In this document: piece by piece, positions 33,329-42,331 of the stretch
Numbering within the stretch: position 1 is the first letter of the stretch
Layout of the letters: the number at the start of each line of letters is the position of its first letter
Source: Bacteroidales bacterium
GTDB lineage: Bacteria; Bacteroidota; Bacteroidia; Bacteroidales; F082
Length of the DNA stretch: 42,444 nucleotides
Assembly (NCBI GenBank): GCA_900769945.1
Contig: CAAGIO010000009.1
Span: forward strand, 1 to 42,444
Direction: 5' to 3'
The notes under the pieces: model-generated
Told to the model about the DNA's origin: nothing
What the model saw: the letters and a program-made list of their open reading frames with translations, nothing else
The model's database searches: none
Translations under genes and position numbers: made by a program

Positions 33329-33336
33329 CAAATGTA
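33329..33336 (-). promoter_or_regulatory. Abi gene promoter, TACATTTG
   Basis: Perfect TAnnTTTG box on the minus strand. The expected start is about 33322, immediately before the hairpin, and 66 bases separate the box from the Abi start codon. Confidence 0.6.
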
Positions 33337-33574
33337 CAACTTTTTTCTTGAATGGCAATATCAAATTTGTGTTTTTGTAGTTTTTTTTGCGGAATATGTA
33401 ATAATTTTCAAAACAAATGTAGTAAGTTGGTGTCAACTGTGAAAAAAATGCCAAAATGTGCCAAAATCTGTATAACATATTGTTTTTGTTGAACCATTTA
33501 ATAATGTATCCTCAAATCCGCAACCGCTCTCATAAAATGAAACATAGGTGAGAAAAGGAGGCTATGCTATAAAA

Positions 33575-33661
33575 AAGTTGCTCAATGCGGCGAAAACGAG
33601 CATAAAGAGGCATAGATTCCCCTTACCAACCATGCGACCATGGCAAAAACCTGAGCAACTT
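33575..33661. repeat. 87-bp unit bounded by a 10-bp inverted repeat
   Basis: AAGTTGCTCA at 33575-33584 and its exact reverse complement TGAGCAACTT at 33652-33661 bound 67 bases. The right arm also takes part in the adjoining hairpin 33648-33676, so the two pairings compete. The unit may be a small non-autonomous mobile repeat (MITE/REP-like) or part of a structured 3' RNA. Confidence 0.4.
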
Positions 33662-33676
33662 ATTGTTACTCAGGTT
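33645..33676 (-). terminator. Likely terminator of the SNF2-Mod-Res operon
   Basis: AACCTGAG (33648-33655) pairs with CTCAGGTT (33669-33676), with extra inner AAC/GTT pairs around a short loop. On the minus strand the stem is followed by TTTTTG. It lies about 70 bases after the res stop codon. Confidence 0.6.
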
Positions 33677-33743
33677 ATTATAACAATAGTTAAACTAAAG
33701 TGTTGCGGAATTTAGGGCACTTATAAAAAGCACCTATTTTTAT

Positions 33744-36458
33744 TCAGTCTATTCCGAAACTTTCTTTCATTGCTTTCTCGAACTCTTGCCTGCGGTCGTT
33801 CGTGAAGAACGGCATACCCCAAATTATAAATTTATCATTTGGCGTTTCAAAATGGATTTCGGCTTTGTCGTGAATTGACAATTCAAACGCCTCTTTCCAT
33901 TTGTCTGCCGATCTCAAATGTTCGCCCTTAGGCTCGATAAAGATTTGCAGATTGTCGTACTTTTCTTCTTCGCCTTTGCGACGCATGAACAGAATGAAGT
34001 CCGGCTCTGTTGCCCTGCCGTCGTCAAAAGCATAAACTTTCAACTCCTTGTAGTTTCTAACAAGATATACTTCAGAATATTTCTCCTGCAATTTCGGCAT
34101 AATTTCGTCGATATACTTTATCAAGTATTTTTCTTCCGAGGTGCCAAAATTGTCATCGTAAATATACCATTCTGCGGTTGAAAGGTCAAGTCGTAGATAA
34201 ATGTTAGTAGTTTCTTTCATCGAAACTCCTTCTTCTTTATCTGCTCCGCCCGGAGTAACTTTATATCGATGTTCAGTGCGGAATACATCTCGGAACTGCT
34301 TACTATTGAACCTCTTTGAACCGACTGTAATAATTCCACCGGTTGAGAGCATCGGCTCTATCTGTCGAAGCACTTCAACAACTGTAAACAACTTCTGCTT
34401 CTGCGTAAGATTGTTTACAACATCTTCTCGCCCATAAACCGTTACTTTGATTTTGGCAAGATAAGATGCACTTTCTATGAACTCCTTAATGGATTTCAAA
34501 TTCGGATAAACCTCCGAAAGCACATTGTACTTGAAGCACTCAAACCTATTCAATGCACAACGCAGAACATTTCTACCGAACTCTCCAAGTTCGTAAGTAT
34601 GCTGTTTGAGTGTGACGGTTTCACTTGTAGATGGCTTTGAGAATATTTCGCTCGACTGCATTTCACCTGTGCTAATCCGCACTGTGAATGTCTTATTCAA
34701 AATGTTTGTTCCTATATCAGTAACTTCTTCATTTTGAAGTCGAGACTCTTGATTGTTTGAAAAGACGTAGCCGTCAGTGTAAAGGCGCGTTTTTTTGAAA
34801 CTCTCTTTCATTCGCTCGGTTATTTCCTTACTCTTTTCGGAAATAATACCAGTCTGAACAAGTGCAGTGTTCAACTCTTGAATATATCGTGAGTTCGCTG
34901 CACTGTGATAGTGGAGTGTTTCGAGATAACGGAGATTGTTGCCGAGGTCGCCGTCAAACTTGCGTTTTGACTTGTACTCAACTGCCGAATCATTTGCTGT
35001 CAATTGTCCTTCTGGCTTATCAGTAAAAGGCATTAGTCGCGCTCCACGTCCAATCAGCTGTGCTTCTTGGTTTGTAGTCTTGCCGACAACGCCATTTTTT
35101 GCATCGCGTGTATCGTACATACGCACGATGTCGTAAAGGTTAAGCACGTCCCAACCCTCATTAAGCATATCCACGGCAAACACCGCTCTAAACTCATTAT
35201 CTTTCGCTTCAAGCGAGTTCAGTTGTTGTTGCTTTTGTGGCGTGATTGTATTCCCATCGACAAGCAACAAATTTTCCTCCTTGAAATCTTCTTGCAATTC
35301 GAGCAATAAGTTTTCAAGCAATATTCCTTGCTGCTCAAAATATGTGAACGCATCGAGCATATCTTCACGAGCGTTATCTTTTATTCGCTGCAAGGTTTCC
35401 ACATTGAGATGCTTTATTGTTTGCACAAACTCATCGTGGAACGCTTTGTTTGCCGAAATAGTCTTGGATTTGAACATCACCACCGGCTTTATATCTTGCC
35501 TAATGCTACTTGCCAACTTGCGGCGGAACTGGCTCAATATTACAGCCTGTACCGCACGATCTATCGGTTGCAAGTCGCTCTGCAAGGTGCGAATATCCTT
35601 TGAATAACCGTCCTCACGGAACTTCTTTAGCGGATAATCAAACAACACCTTATCTTTATATTTATCGGCAATAGCCGGATTGGCAAAATCTTCAGTGGCT
35701 GTAAATTCAAGCAACACATTTGCATCGTTGCTATTGAAAATCGCCATAACAGTCGTTTCCCAGTCATCACTGCCGCCCCAATCTTCGATTGAATCAAGAC
35801 CCGGCAACATAGGTAGCTCCGGCTGGTCGCCTTTCTTTGTTGCCGTGTTGATATGGTGAGCTTCATCGGCTATAAGTACGACTCGCTTATCTTTGAAATC
35901 GTCGATTGTGACAGCATTTTCTTTCGGCGTATTAAGGTCGGTGTGCAACCCCTGAATGGTGGTGAGGCAAAGATTGATGCAGTTCTCGTCGGCAGACTGA
36001 AAGTTATACACTTGCCGCACCTCCACAACCTTATTGCCGATATTTATTTGACTCGCGAATAAATACTTCGATGATGCAGTGTTGAAAAAGTTATCCTTAG
36101 TTTTCTCAATCACGTTTCCACTATTGACGAAAAACAAGAAATTTCGATAACCTTTTTCATAAAGATAAAGAATTACACCTGCCATTATCAGCGTCTTGCC
36201 GCTACCTGTTGCCATGTGAAACAACAGTTGCGGTTTGTATGCTTTGCCGTCCCAATCATTTTCCCAATAGTTAATAAAATATTGGAACGCCTCACGCTGA
36301 TATGGGCGTAATTTCATATAGGGATTAAGCGAGGTGCCAAAATATTCCGGCATCTCCGTTCGCTCAATAGATTTTCTTCCGAGTTCTTCTCGCAATGTAG
36401 ATTGCAAATTGTCGCGAAGAAAATCCTCAATGCTGATTTCTTTCGTTTTCTTTGCCAT
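33744..36458 (-). CDS. Type III restriction-like helicase-nuclease (Res subunit)
   Basis: 904-residue SF2 helicase with a C-terminal nuclease. The N-terminal part has LRPYQREAFQYF (Q-like motif), Walker A ATGSGKT (83-89) and DEAH (198-201, IADEAHHIN). The second helicase half contains NEGWDVLNLYDIVRMYDTRDAK and QEAQLIGRGARLMPF (motif VI). A PD-(D/E)XK site follows near the C-terminus: Pro819-Asp820, then Glu842-Pro-Lys844 (FIEPKG). Both engines are intact. Its ATG lies 3 bp after the mod stop codon, so it is the last gene of the operon. It would translocate on and cut unmodified DNA if the unit is a restriction system. Confidence 0.92.
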   Translation of the reverse strand: MAKKTKEISIEDFLRDNLQSTLREELGRKSIERTEMPEYFGTSLNPYMKLRPYQREAFQYFINYWENDWDGKAYKPQLLFHMATGSGKTLIMAGVILYLYEKGYRNFLFFVNSGNVIEKTKDNFFNTASSKYLFASQINIGNKVVEVRQVYNFQSADENCINLCLTTIQGLHTDLNTPKENAVTIDDFKDKRVVLIADEAHHINTATKKGDQPELPMLPGLDSIEDWGGSDDWETTVMAIFNSNDANVLLEFTATEDFANPAIADKYKDKVLFDYPLKKFREDGYSKDIRTLQSDLQPIDRAVQAVILSQFRRKLASSIRQDIKPVVMFKSKTISANKAFHDEFVQTIKHLNVETLQRIKDNAREDMLDAFTYFEQQGILLENLLLELQEDFKEENLLLVDGNTITPQKQQQLNSLEAKDNEFRAVFAVDMLNEGWDVLNLYDIVRMYDTRDAKNGVVGKTTNQEAQLIGRGARLMPFTDKPEGQLTANDSAVEYKSKRKFDGDLGNNLRYLETLHYHSAANSRYIQELNTALVQTGIISEKSKEITERMKESFKKTRLYTDGYVFSNNQESRLQNEEVTDIGTNILNKTFTVRISTGEMQSSEIFSKPSTSETVTLKQHTYELGEFGRNVLRCALNRFECFKYNVLSEVYPNLKSIKEFIESASYLAKIKVTVYGREDVVNNLTQKQKLFTVVEVLRQIEPMLSTGGIITVGSKRFNSKQFRDVFRTEHRYKVTPGGADKEEGVSMKETTNIYLRLDLSTAEWYIYDDNFGTSEEKYLIKYIDEIMPKLQEKYSEVYLVRNYKELKVYAFDDGRATEPDFILFMRRKGEEEKYDNLQIFIEPKGEHLRSADKWKEAFELSIHDKAEIHFETPNDKFIIWGMPFFTNDRRQEFEKAMKESFGID

Positions 36459-36461
36459 AGG

Positions 36462-38384
36462 CTACATTGTATAGAATTTGCGAGTAAGCTCTCTATCTTT
36501 TAAATCTAAGCCGAACTCGTCGTTATCGACTTCGCTCAGTGGAATGTAAAGTAGATTCTTATCGAGGCACTCTACAAGAAACAGCTTTTGGTCGTCGAGG
36601 CTTAATTCCTCGAACGCTTTTGCGTTTTCGTCAAACTGTTTCGGCTCAACTTTCCAAGAAAGGAAGCCCGATTGCTGCATACGCTCCCAAATTTTCTTCA
36701 ACTCGTCAGTACTTTCAGCAGAATATATTTCATCAACAAAGGTTTGATTAGCAGCAGCCAATTCGCAGTAAACAAACGAACCGCCACCTTGCCAATTGAC
36801 GCTTTGAGATACTCCACCTTGCTCACCTCCAATTACTTTCTGTAATCGTTTGCAAGTTGCAGTTTTTATGTAGTCCATTTGGTCAATGCCGATGAACCTT
36901 CTGCCCATTTTCATTGCGACAGCAGCTGTTGTTCCGCTTCCAATAAAGAAATCAAGAACAATATCTCCGGGCTTTGATACAGCACGCAACAAGAATGCTA
37001 CAACACTTTCTGGCTTAGAAAATTTGAAATCAATACCCATATTAGCAAGATGAGTTGTAGCATCTTCATTGCTACCAACTCCTATGGCTTTAGAAAGATA
37101 CTGCTCGTCAAAATACTTTTCGGGAGCCATTAATGAACCCTCTTTCCGCTGAAAACGAATTGAAAACTTTTCAGTTTTAACAATGAAATATGTACCTTTC
37201 TCGATTTCTTCATCAAGCATTGGTTGCCCCCACTTAAATTCACCTTTTAGAATTACTTCATTTTCATTAAGTCTGTTCTTTACTATTACAGGTGTAACTA
37301 ATTCTACACGTTCAGGTTTTGAAGGTGCATATTCTCCATCACTTATATTGAATCTAATTGTACCTGGTTTGAATTTAAGTTCATGAACCGAATTTCCGCT
37401 ATTCAAAAGAGGTGCATCTCCATTGTCAGTTTCTTTTCCATTATATTGTCTTGCAGAATTTTTGGGTACTTCGTAACATAATATGTACTCAACTGCAGAC
37501 CTTGATTTTTTTGAAAGTGAGTCAGGATTGTCAGTACATCTCCATATAAATGTTTCAACAAAGTTTTCAACTTTGAAAACATCTTCCATTAGCACTTTAA
37601 GCCAATGTATAGCATCTTCTTTTATATGGCAAAATATTACACCGCCGGGAGCAAGTAATTCTTTTGCCACAGTAAGCCTGTTGTGCATAAATGTAAGCCA
37701 AGTACTAAGCCGGAAATTTGAATTATAATTAAAACTATCGCTGTCTTTGGCTTTGGTAAAATAATATGGAGGGTCAATACATATAACATTGACTTTGCCA
37801 CAATACTTCTTTTTCAAAGTATGTAACGCAAGCAAATTATTTCCTTTGATGATGAAATTATCCTGCATCGAAACCTCGGACACTTCGTGTTCGCCCTCGG
37901 AATCGAAGCGGCGGAAAGCAGTTAATGCTTTCGGCTCAGTAAGTCGGTTAATTTCATCGGGCGCAAGTATCTCGTTCCAAAACACTTCGTTGCGCTTGGC
38001 ATCCTCTTTGGTTTGACCACCTTCGAGAACGCAGTCTTTATAAGGCCATGAGAGTACCACCTCACGGCTATCGCTGATAAAGTCGCCATCTTCGGTTGTC
38101 AAACCTATCTTGTTTTTGAACGAAGTGTAACTATCGGGCAAAAAGCGTTTGTTCATAACAAACTTTTGAAATTTTATCTTGTCAAAAACAAGCACTCCGT
38201 CAATTTCAGTGAAGAAATTGCGTTTCAGTCCGTCGTGAGAGAGGAGCAGTTTTATTAACGATGGTCGCAATGCGAGAGCAGCCTCGATGATAGCATTTTT
38301 AAGCAAAATGCCGTCCTCCGAACAATAGGCACTCTCATTGCGAAGCAGTTGCTCCAATTCGTTAAATAGGCTTAGGTAATTCAT
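36462..38384 (-). CDS. Type III-like N6-adenine DNA methyltransferase (Mod subunit)
   Basis: 640-residue beta-class amino-methyltransferase, with the catalytic motif before the SAM motif. Motif IV is CIDPPYYFTKAKDSDSFNY, with Asp204-Pro-Pro-Tyr207. Motif I comes later as DFFIGSGTTAAVAMKMGRRF (Phe480 onward), then GIDQMDY. The segment between them (about 280-470) is the likely target-recognition domain. An N-terminal region of about 170 residues and a C-terminal helical part are also present, as in Mod subunits. It lies 9 bp after the SNF2 gene and 3 bp before res. Its recognition sequence cannot be read from the protein. Confidence 0.93.
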   Translation of the reverse strand: MNYLSLFNELEQLLRNESAYCSEDGILLKNAIIEAALALRPSLIKLLLSHDGLKRNFFTEIDGVLVFDKIKFQKFVMNKRFLPDSYTSFKNKIGLTTEDGDFISDSREVVLSWPYKDCVLEGGQTKEDAKRNEVFWNEILAPDEINRLTEPKALTAFRRFDSEGEHEVSEVSMQDNFIIKGNNLLALHTLKKKYCGKVNVICIDPPYYFTKAKDSDSFNYNSNFRLSTWLTFMHNRLTVAKELLAPGGVIFCHIKEDAIHWLKVLMEDVFKVENFVETFIWRCTDNPDSLSKKSRSAVEYILCYEVPKNSARQYNGKETDNGDAPLLNSGNSVHELKFKPGTIRFNISDGEYAPSKPERVELVTPVIVKNRLNENEVILKGEFKWGQPMLDEEIEKGTYFIVKTEKFSIRFQRKEGSLMAPEKYFDEQYLSKAIGVGSNEDATTHLANMGIDFKFSKPESVVAFLLRAVSKPGDIVLDFFIGSGTTAAVAMKMGRRFIGIDQMDYIKTATCKRLQKVIGGEQGGVSQSVNWQGGGSFVYCELAAANQTFVDEIYSAESTDELKKIWERMQQSGFLSWKVEPKQFDENAKAFEELSLDDQKLFLVECLDKNLLYIPLSEVDNDEFGLDLKDRELTRKFYTM

Positions 38385-38393
38385 ATCAGTTAG

Positions 38394-41267
38394 TTATTCG
38401 ATTTTCCAATTAATTGTAAACTCATCTACCACCTCACTGTGAGCATCGGCAAGATTTCGCAGTTCGGCAATGAATTCATTTTTCTTCTGCTTCAATTCGC
38501 GCCGCTGCTGGTCGTAGTCACGCCATGCACTGTCGCGACGCTCATTGAGTGCGTCTTTTTCTCTCTGAATTTCGAGCTTCTTACGAACATTGCGCTCCCT
38601 CATAAACTCGTCATTCTTTTCATCAATCGCTTTATCCAAATCGTTAAGTTGCTGTTGTAAGGCTTTTCGATTATCTTCAGCCCAGTTCTCAATCTTAACG
38701 ATTTCTTCAGCAATCAAATCGGCATTGCGGCTTTCAAGCAATTCTGATAAATCCGATTGCTTTTTCTCCAAAAGTTCGCTAACCTTTGTTGAATCGCCTA
38801 CATCGCCTTTTTCAATTCTTGCCGACAAGGTGAGCAATCGCCTAACAAATTCATCTTCCATTGCCTCTCCATTAGCATCGGTAGCGGCAACCACGATGTG
38901 TTCTTCCACTTCTTGCAGAGAGTTGTACCGAACAATGCGGAGTTTAAGCATTCCAGTTTCACCTATATGCTGCTTTATCAAGGAGATAATGCGCTCGTTT
39001 TTGCTATACTCAAAAACGACAGTAGCCGCAGGAGTGTTTTCACTCTTTGCCTTTTCAATAACCCATTTAGCAAGAGGATGCGAAATGCGGTAATTGTTTG
39101 CAACATTATCTTCCTTACTGATAGTGTAAATGCCACGTTCCACACCGGGAATAGGCGACAATTCCAAAAGGAACGAGTATTTACCACTTGTGGAAACTTT
39201 AGCCCTACGACCAAGAACACCAAGAGTCAACTGCCATAAAAGGCGATTGTAAGCGTCCATTCGTTCTTGCTCGGTTGTTTCTCGGAGTCGCAATTTTTCA
39301 ATAACTTCTTCATCGAAATTCTCAAACAGCGATGCTCTTGTTTGTGCTAAATTTTCATCGATGTTATCTTTCAGTTCTTCTTGCAAATGGTCAAAGGCTG
39401 CGTCGATTTCTTCTGTCGTGCGGCACTTCTGATATATCGCCAAAATGCGTTTCTCAAAGTCAACGACGTTGCCTATCGAGCCAAGCACTTCATCGCTCAC
39501 TCCGAAAACGCCTTTGAACAAGTTGAACTTCTGGTCGAGCAATTCGTAAACTCGTTGGTCGGCATGATTTGCCTTGTTTATGAAATTCACCACGACTACG
39601 TCGTATTTCTGACCGTAGCGGTGGCAACGCCCGATGCGTTGCTCCACTCGTTGCGGATTCCACGGCAAATCATAGTTCACTACCAATGAGCAGAATTGCA
39701 GGTTGATACCTTCGGCTGCCGCCTCGGTTGCAATCATTATTTCCGCATTATCACGGAAATAATCAACTAATGCCAAACGCTTGTCGGCAGTCTTTGAGCC
39801 TGTAACACGGCTCGTGCCTTTATGCTTCTCAAGCCAGGCATTATATATCTCTTTGCTCTTTTCGTCGGTGTTTGTACCATTGAACAGCACTACCTTTCCG
39901 GCATAGCCGTTTTTCTCCAACAATTCAAAAATATATTGTTGGGTGCGACGGCTCTCTGTGAAAATCAATGCTTTCTGCGGTGCGCCCATCGACTTCATAT
40001 TCTTAAAGCCGAGTTTTAGTGCTTTAAGCAAGCACTCACCCTTAGAATTGGCATTGATTTTTAGTGCTAATTCGTGAATTATCCGCAAGTCGAATATTTC
40101 TTGCTTGATATTTTTAATATCATCTTGCGTCAGTTCCAGTCTTTCTTCTTCATCATCAAATTCTTCATCGTCCTCGTCGAGCCATTCCTCCAACTGCTCA
40201 TCGAGTTCGGGGTCGTCAGTCATCGGCTCGTTTTCAACGGGTTCTTCATTGCTTAATAGTCGCTCCAAACGCTCGATAATTGTTTGGAGTGTTCCGGCAA
40301 TAGCAAATGAAGACGACGCTAACAACTTGTATAATATAAGTGTGATTAGCGTGCGTTGAGAATTTGGCACTCCATAACTTTTTGGTCGCTCCAAATACTC
40401 ATTTATTAACTCCGTCAAAGCAATTTCATCACTTGTAGGATAATATTCTTGTACGAGAGGTATGCGGTTGGTATATTTCACATAAGCCTGTACCTGACTA
40501 CGCAACGTGCGATGCACTATTGGCAATATTCTATTGCGGAGTTCGACGTAGGTTTTTTCATCACGCAATGCAACTTTGTTGTACTGCGATGCAAAACTGC
40601 TAATGCTTCCGAAATAATTATCATCAATTATGGAAATAAGACCGTACAACTCTTTTATGTCGTTCTGCAAAGGTGTTGCAGTGAGCAATATCTTTTTGAA
40701 AGGTTGAAGCCCGAGGCGAATAGCCGTGCCGGTTTTGTTGTTTTTATATACATTTCGCAGAGCGTGTGCCTCGTCAAGCACTACCAAATCCCATTGCACA
40801 CGGTTAATGTGTAGAATGTTTTTTCTCGCAAAAGCGTAAGAACAAATCACAACGCTGTCGCTGGTGTCAAATGGATTGGAATAGGTGTCATTCAAAATCT
40901 TGTTGAAGTTCTTCCTCTCCAAAATCATAGTCGGCAGATAGAATTTATCTTCCAACTCAATGCTCCATTGTTTCCTAAGCGTGGCAGGGCATATTACCAA
41001 AATATGGCGTTTCCGTTCAGCCCACTTCTGACTAACTACCAATGCTGCCTCTATGGTTTTCCCAAGACCAACCTCATCAGCCAATATTGCACCACGGCTC
41101 AAAGGTGAGCGAAAGGCAAATAGTGCAGCCTCTACCTGATGTGGATTTAAGTCAACCTTTGCTTCCGACAAAACACCCACAAACTTATCGTCCGACGAGG
41201 GATTTCTTCGCCGCGACAATTCCCAAGCCATATACTTGAGCTGATAAGGGGTATAGTGTGTCATCAA
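38394..41267 (-). CDS. SNF2/RapA-type helicase of the defence operon
   Basis: 957-residue SNF2-family ATPase, the first gene of the operon. Motifs: LNPHQVEAALFAF (Q motif), GAILADEVGLGKTIEAALV with Walker A to Thr71, ICPATLRKQW (Ia), VVLDEAH (165-168), LLTATPLQND (III), EGINLQFCSLVVNYDLPWNPQ (V) and QRIGRCHRYGQ (543-553, VI). A strongly acidic insert (about residues 350-385, rich in Asp/Glu) lies between the two lobes, and a long coiled coil forms the C-terminus. DEVGLGKT and the RCHRYGQ form resemble RapA/HepA and the DISARM helicase DrmD. Such helicases in defence operons are thought to remodel or translocate on DNA. The start could be the first or second Met. Confidence 0.92.
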   Translation of the reverse strand: MMTHYTPYQLKYMAWELSRRRNPSSDDKFVGVLSEAKVDLNPHQVEAALFAFRSPLSRGAILADEVGLGKTIEAALVVSQKWAERKRHILVICPATLRKQWSIELEDKFYLPTMILERKNFNKILNDTYSNPFDTSDSVVICSYAFARKNILHINRVQWDLVVLDEAHALRNVYKNNKTGTAIRLGLQPFKKILLTATPLQNDIKELYGLISIIDDNYFGSISSFASQYNKVALRDEKTYVELRNRILPIVHRTLRSQVQAYVKYTNRIPLVQEYYPTSDEIALTELINEYLERPKSYGVPNSQRTLITLILYKLLASSSFAIAGTLQTIIERLERLLSNEEPVENEPMTDDPELDEQLEEWLDEDDEEFDDEEERLELTQDDIKNIKQEIFDLRIIHELALKINANSKGECLLKALKLGFKNMKSMGAPQKALIFTESRRTQQYIFELLEKNGYAGKVVLFNGTNTDEKSKEIYNAWLEKHKGTSRVTGSKTADKRLALVDYFRDNAEIMIATEAAAEGINLQFCSLVVNYDLPWNPQRVEQRIGRCHRYGQKYDVVVVNFINKANHADQRVYELLDQKFNLFKGVFGVSDEVLGSIGNVVDFEKRILAIYQKCRTTEEIDAAFDHLQEELKDNIDENLAQTRASLFENFDEEVIEKLRLRETTEQERMDAYNRLLWQLTLGVLGRRAKVSTSGKYSFLLELSPIPGVERGIYTISKEDNVANNYRISHPLAKWVIEKAKSENTPAATVVFEYSKNERIISLIKQHIGETGMLKLRIVRYNSLQEVEEHIVVAATDANGEAMEDEFVRRLLTLSARIEKGDVGDSTKVSELLEKKQSDLSELLESRNADLIAEEIVKIENWAEDNRKALQQQLNDLDKAIDEKNDEFMRERNVRKKLEIQREKDALNERRDSAWRDYDQQRRELKQKKNEFIAELRNLADAHSEVVDEFTINWKIE

Positions 41268-41302
41268 ATAATATTCTAAAAAAGAGTAAAATATAATAGT
41301 TG

Positions 41303-41310
41303 CAAAGTTA
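41303..41310 (-). promoter_or_regulatory. SNF2-Mod-Res operon promoter, TAACTTTG
   Basis: Perfect TAnnTTTG box on the minus strand, 35 bases before the SNF2 gene. No other promoter box is seen inside the operon's short gaps, so all three genes probably depend on it. Confidence 0.6.
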
Positions 41311-41392
41311 AAATTTTTTTACAAAATAAAAGTAAATTATTAATTTAAGAGTATATTTAAATTTAAACTCATTACAATTTATCTATTCTATT

Positions 41393-41505
41393 GGGCGTTC
41401 CGGCTCCGCCGTCGGGCTTTTGCGGCTGCGCCATTGAGCCAAGGTCTCAATCCTGACGGACTAACAATCCCTAACGCGACGCCTCCGGGAACCAATGCGC
41501 ACGCC
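41393..41505 (+). repeat. 113-bp direct repeat, copy 1
   Basis: It differs from copy 2 (42332-42444) at only three positions and starts abruptly at GGGCGTTCCGGCTCCGCC. It is GC-rich in AT-rich surroundings and dense in small hairpins: CGGC-TCC-GCCG, CGGC-TGC-GCC and TTGAG-ccaaggt-CTCAA. The family is not recognised. Confidence 0.9.
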
Positions 41506-41564
41506 TCCTAATCCGTTGTCCGTTAAAAATTATCACTGTCCGGTAAAACTTTTGAAAAGAAAAA

Positions 41565-41640
41565 CAGAAAGGGCTGAATCCACAAATAGATTCAGCCCCA
41601 ATTATTATCTTTGTTTTCGTCACAAAACAAATAGATAAGA
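41565..41640 (-). ncRNA. Candidate small RNA of about 75 nt
   Basis: A perfect promoter box on the minus strand (41645-41652, TACTTTTG) would start a transcript at about 41639. Two hairpins follow: an 8-bp stem (41610-41617 with 41624-41631, 6-base loop) and a perfect 10-bp stem (41571-41580 with 41589-41598, 8-base loop) followed by TTTCTGTTTTTC, a terminator-like tail. No reading frame fits between. The alternative is the promoter and leader of a lost gene, ended by attenuation. Confidence 0.45.
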
Positions 41641-41644
41641 TGTG

Positions 41645-41652
41645 CAAAAGTA
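41645..41652 (-). promoter_or_regulatory. Promoter box TACTTTTG of the candidate small RNA
   Basis: Perfect TAnnTTTG box on the minus strand. The next structures downstream are two hairpins and a T-rich tail, not a gene. Confidence 0.45.
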
Positions 41653-41700
41653 GTATTTTTTTCGGTCAGTCGGTATATGGACAGCTAAAAAAATGTTGAA

Positions 41701-41838
41701 ATGGGCCGTAATCATTGCGGTGCAAGGTGCATAAAGTCGTTTGATGGAGGCAGTACATTGTCAGACGCAAACGCCAGAAGGTCTGAAAAGTTCTTTGAGG
41801 ACGTATATCGTGACCTTTTTGAAGCAAATAAGAAGTAA
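41701..41838 (+). CDS. 45-codon frame of unknown nature
   Basis: The frame runs from an ATG to TAA and includes MGRNHCGARCIKSFDGGSTL, then SDANARRSEKFF and an acidic-aromatic end. Its amino-acid make-up looks like real protein, more than its AT-rich neighbours. No TAnnTTTG box or Shine-Dalgarno sequence precedes it. It may be a small gene or the last piece of a decayed one; I do not recognise it. Confidence 0.25.
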   Translation: MGRNHCGARCIKSFDGGSTLSDANARRSEKFFEDVYRDLFEANKK

Positions 41839-42331
41839 CTTTCCTCAGACAGCCGACGCAATGCCATCAAGATTCAGATTTGGGTAAGGTTGAGAGGAAA
41901 TCTACTAATGAAACTACATCAACAGAGACAGAAAGACAGAAGGAGTTTGTATAGATTAGTTACAATGGTGGTAATAGATGTTAGGTATTAGATAAGTCCT
42001 GAATAGTTCATTGAAAATCCTGATGAGGACCTAAAAAAAATGCTAACTAAAGTCAGTGAATCGCCGCCGGAAGACACGGAGATACAATAAGGGGGATCAA
42101 TACTAAAGATATTGCCCAACTCCATTATTCAAACTGAGATAAAGAATGAAAAGAGAGCAAAATCTTCATAGAAATAAATTATTTAATTGAGTTGGAGATA
42201 CTTAGATTTCCGTCAGGAGATGCAGATAATTCCTTGAAGCATAGGAAGAAAAACCATACGACCTCAAAAGTGAGATACGGCGTTTTAGATAAGTATGAAA
42301 ATCTCTACAACCTGATTAATGGAATAGATTA

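Larger units (their letters stand above)
33337..33743. other. 407-bp gap between Abi and the res gene
   Basis: Positions 33337-33574 are AT-rich and show no gene or clear signal. Positions 33575-33676 hold the inverted-repeat element and hairpin listed separately. The rest is the 3' flank of the res gene. A 19-codon minus frame (33582-33641) lies inside the inverted repeat; I cannot support it as a gene. Confidence 0.5.

Noticed and set aside
33582..33641. 19-codon minus-strand frame (MVAWLVRGIYASLCSFSPH)
   Set aside because: It lies wholly inside the 87-bp inverted-repeat unit, with no promoter of its own; probably a chance frame in a repeat.
40105..40359. Ser-rich plus-strand frame opposite the SNF2 gene
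   Set aside because: It is the antisense of the acidic insert (GAA/GAT codons read as TTC/ATC and TCT/TCA) in the real gene.
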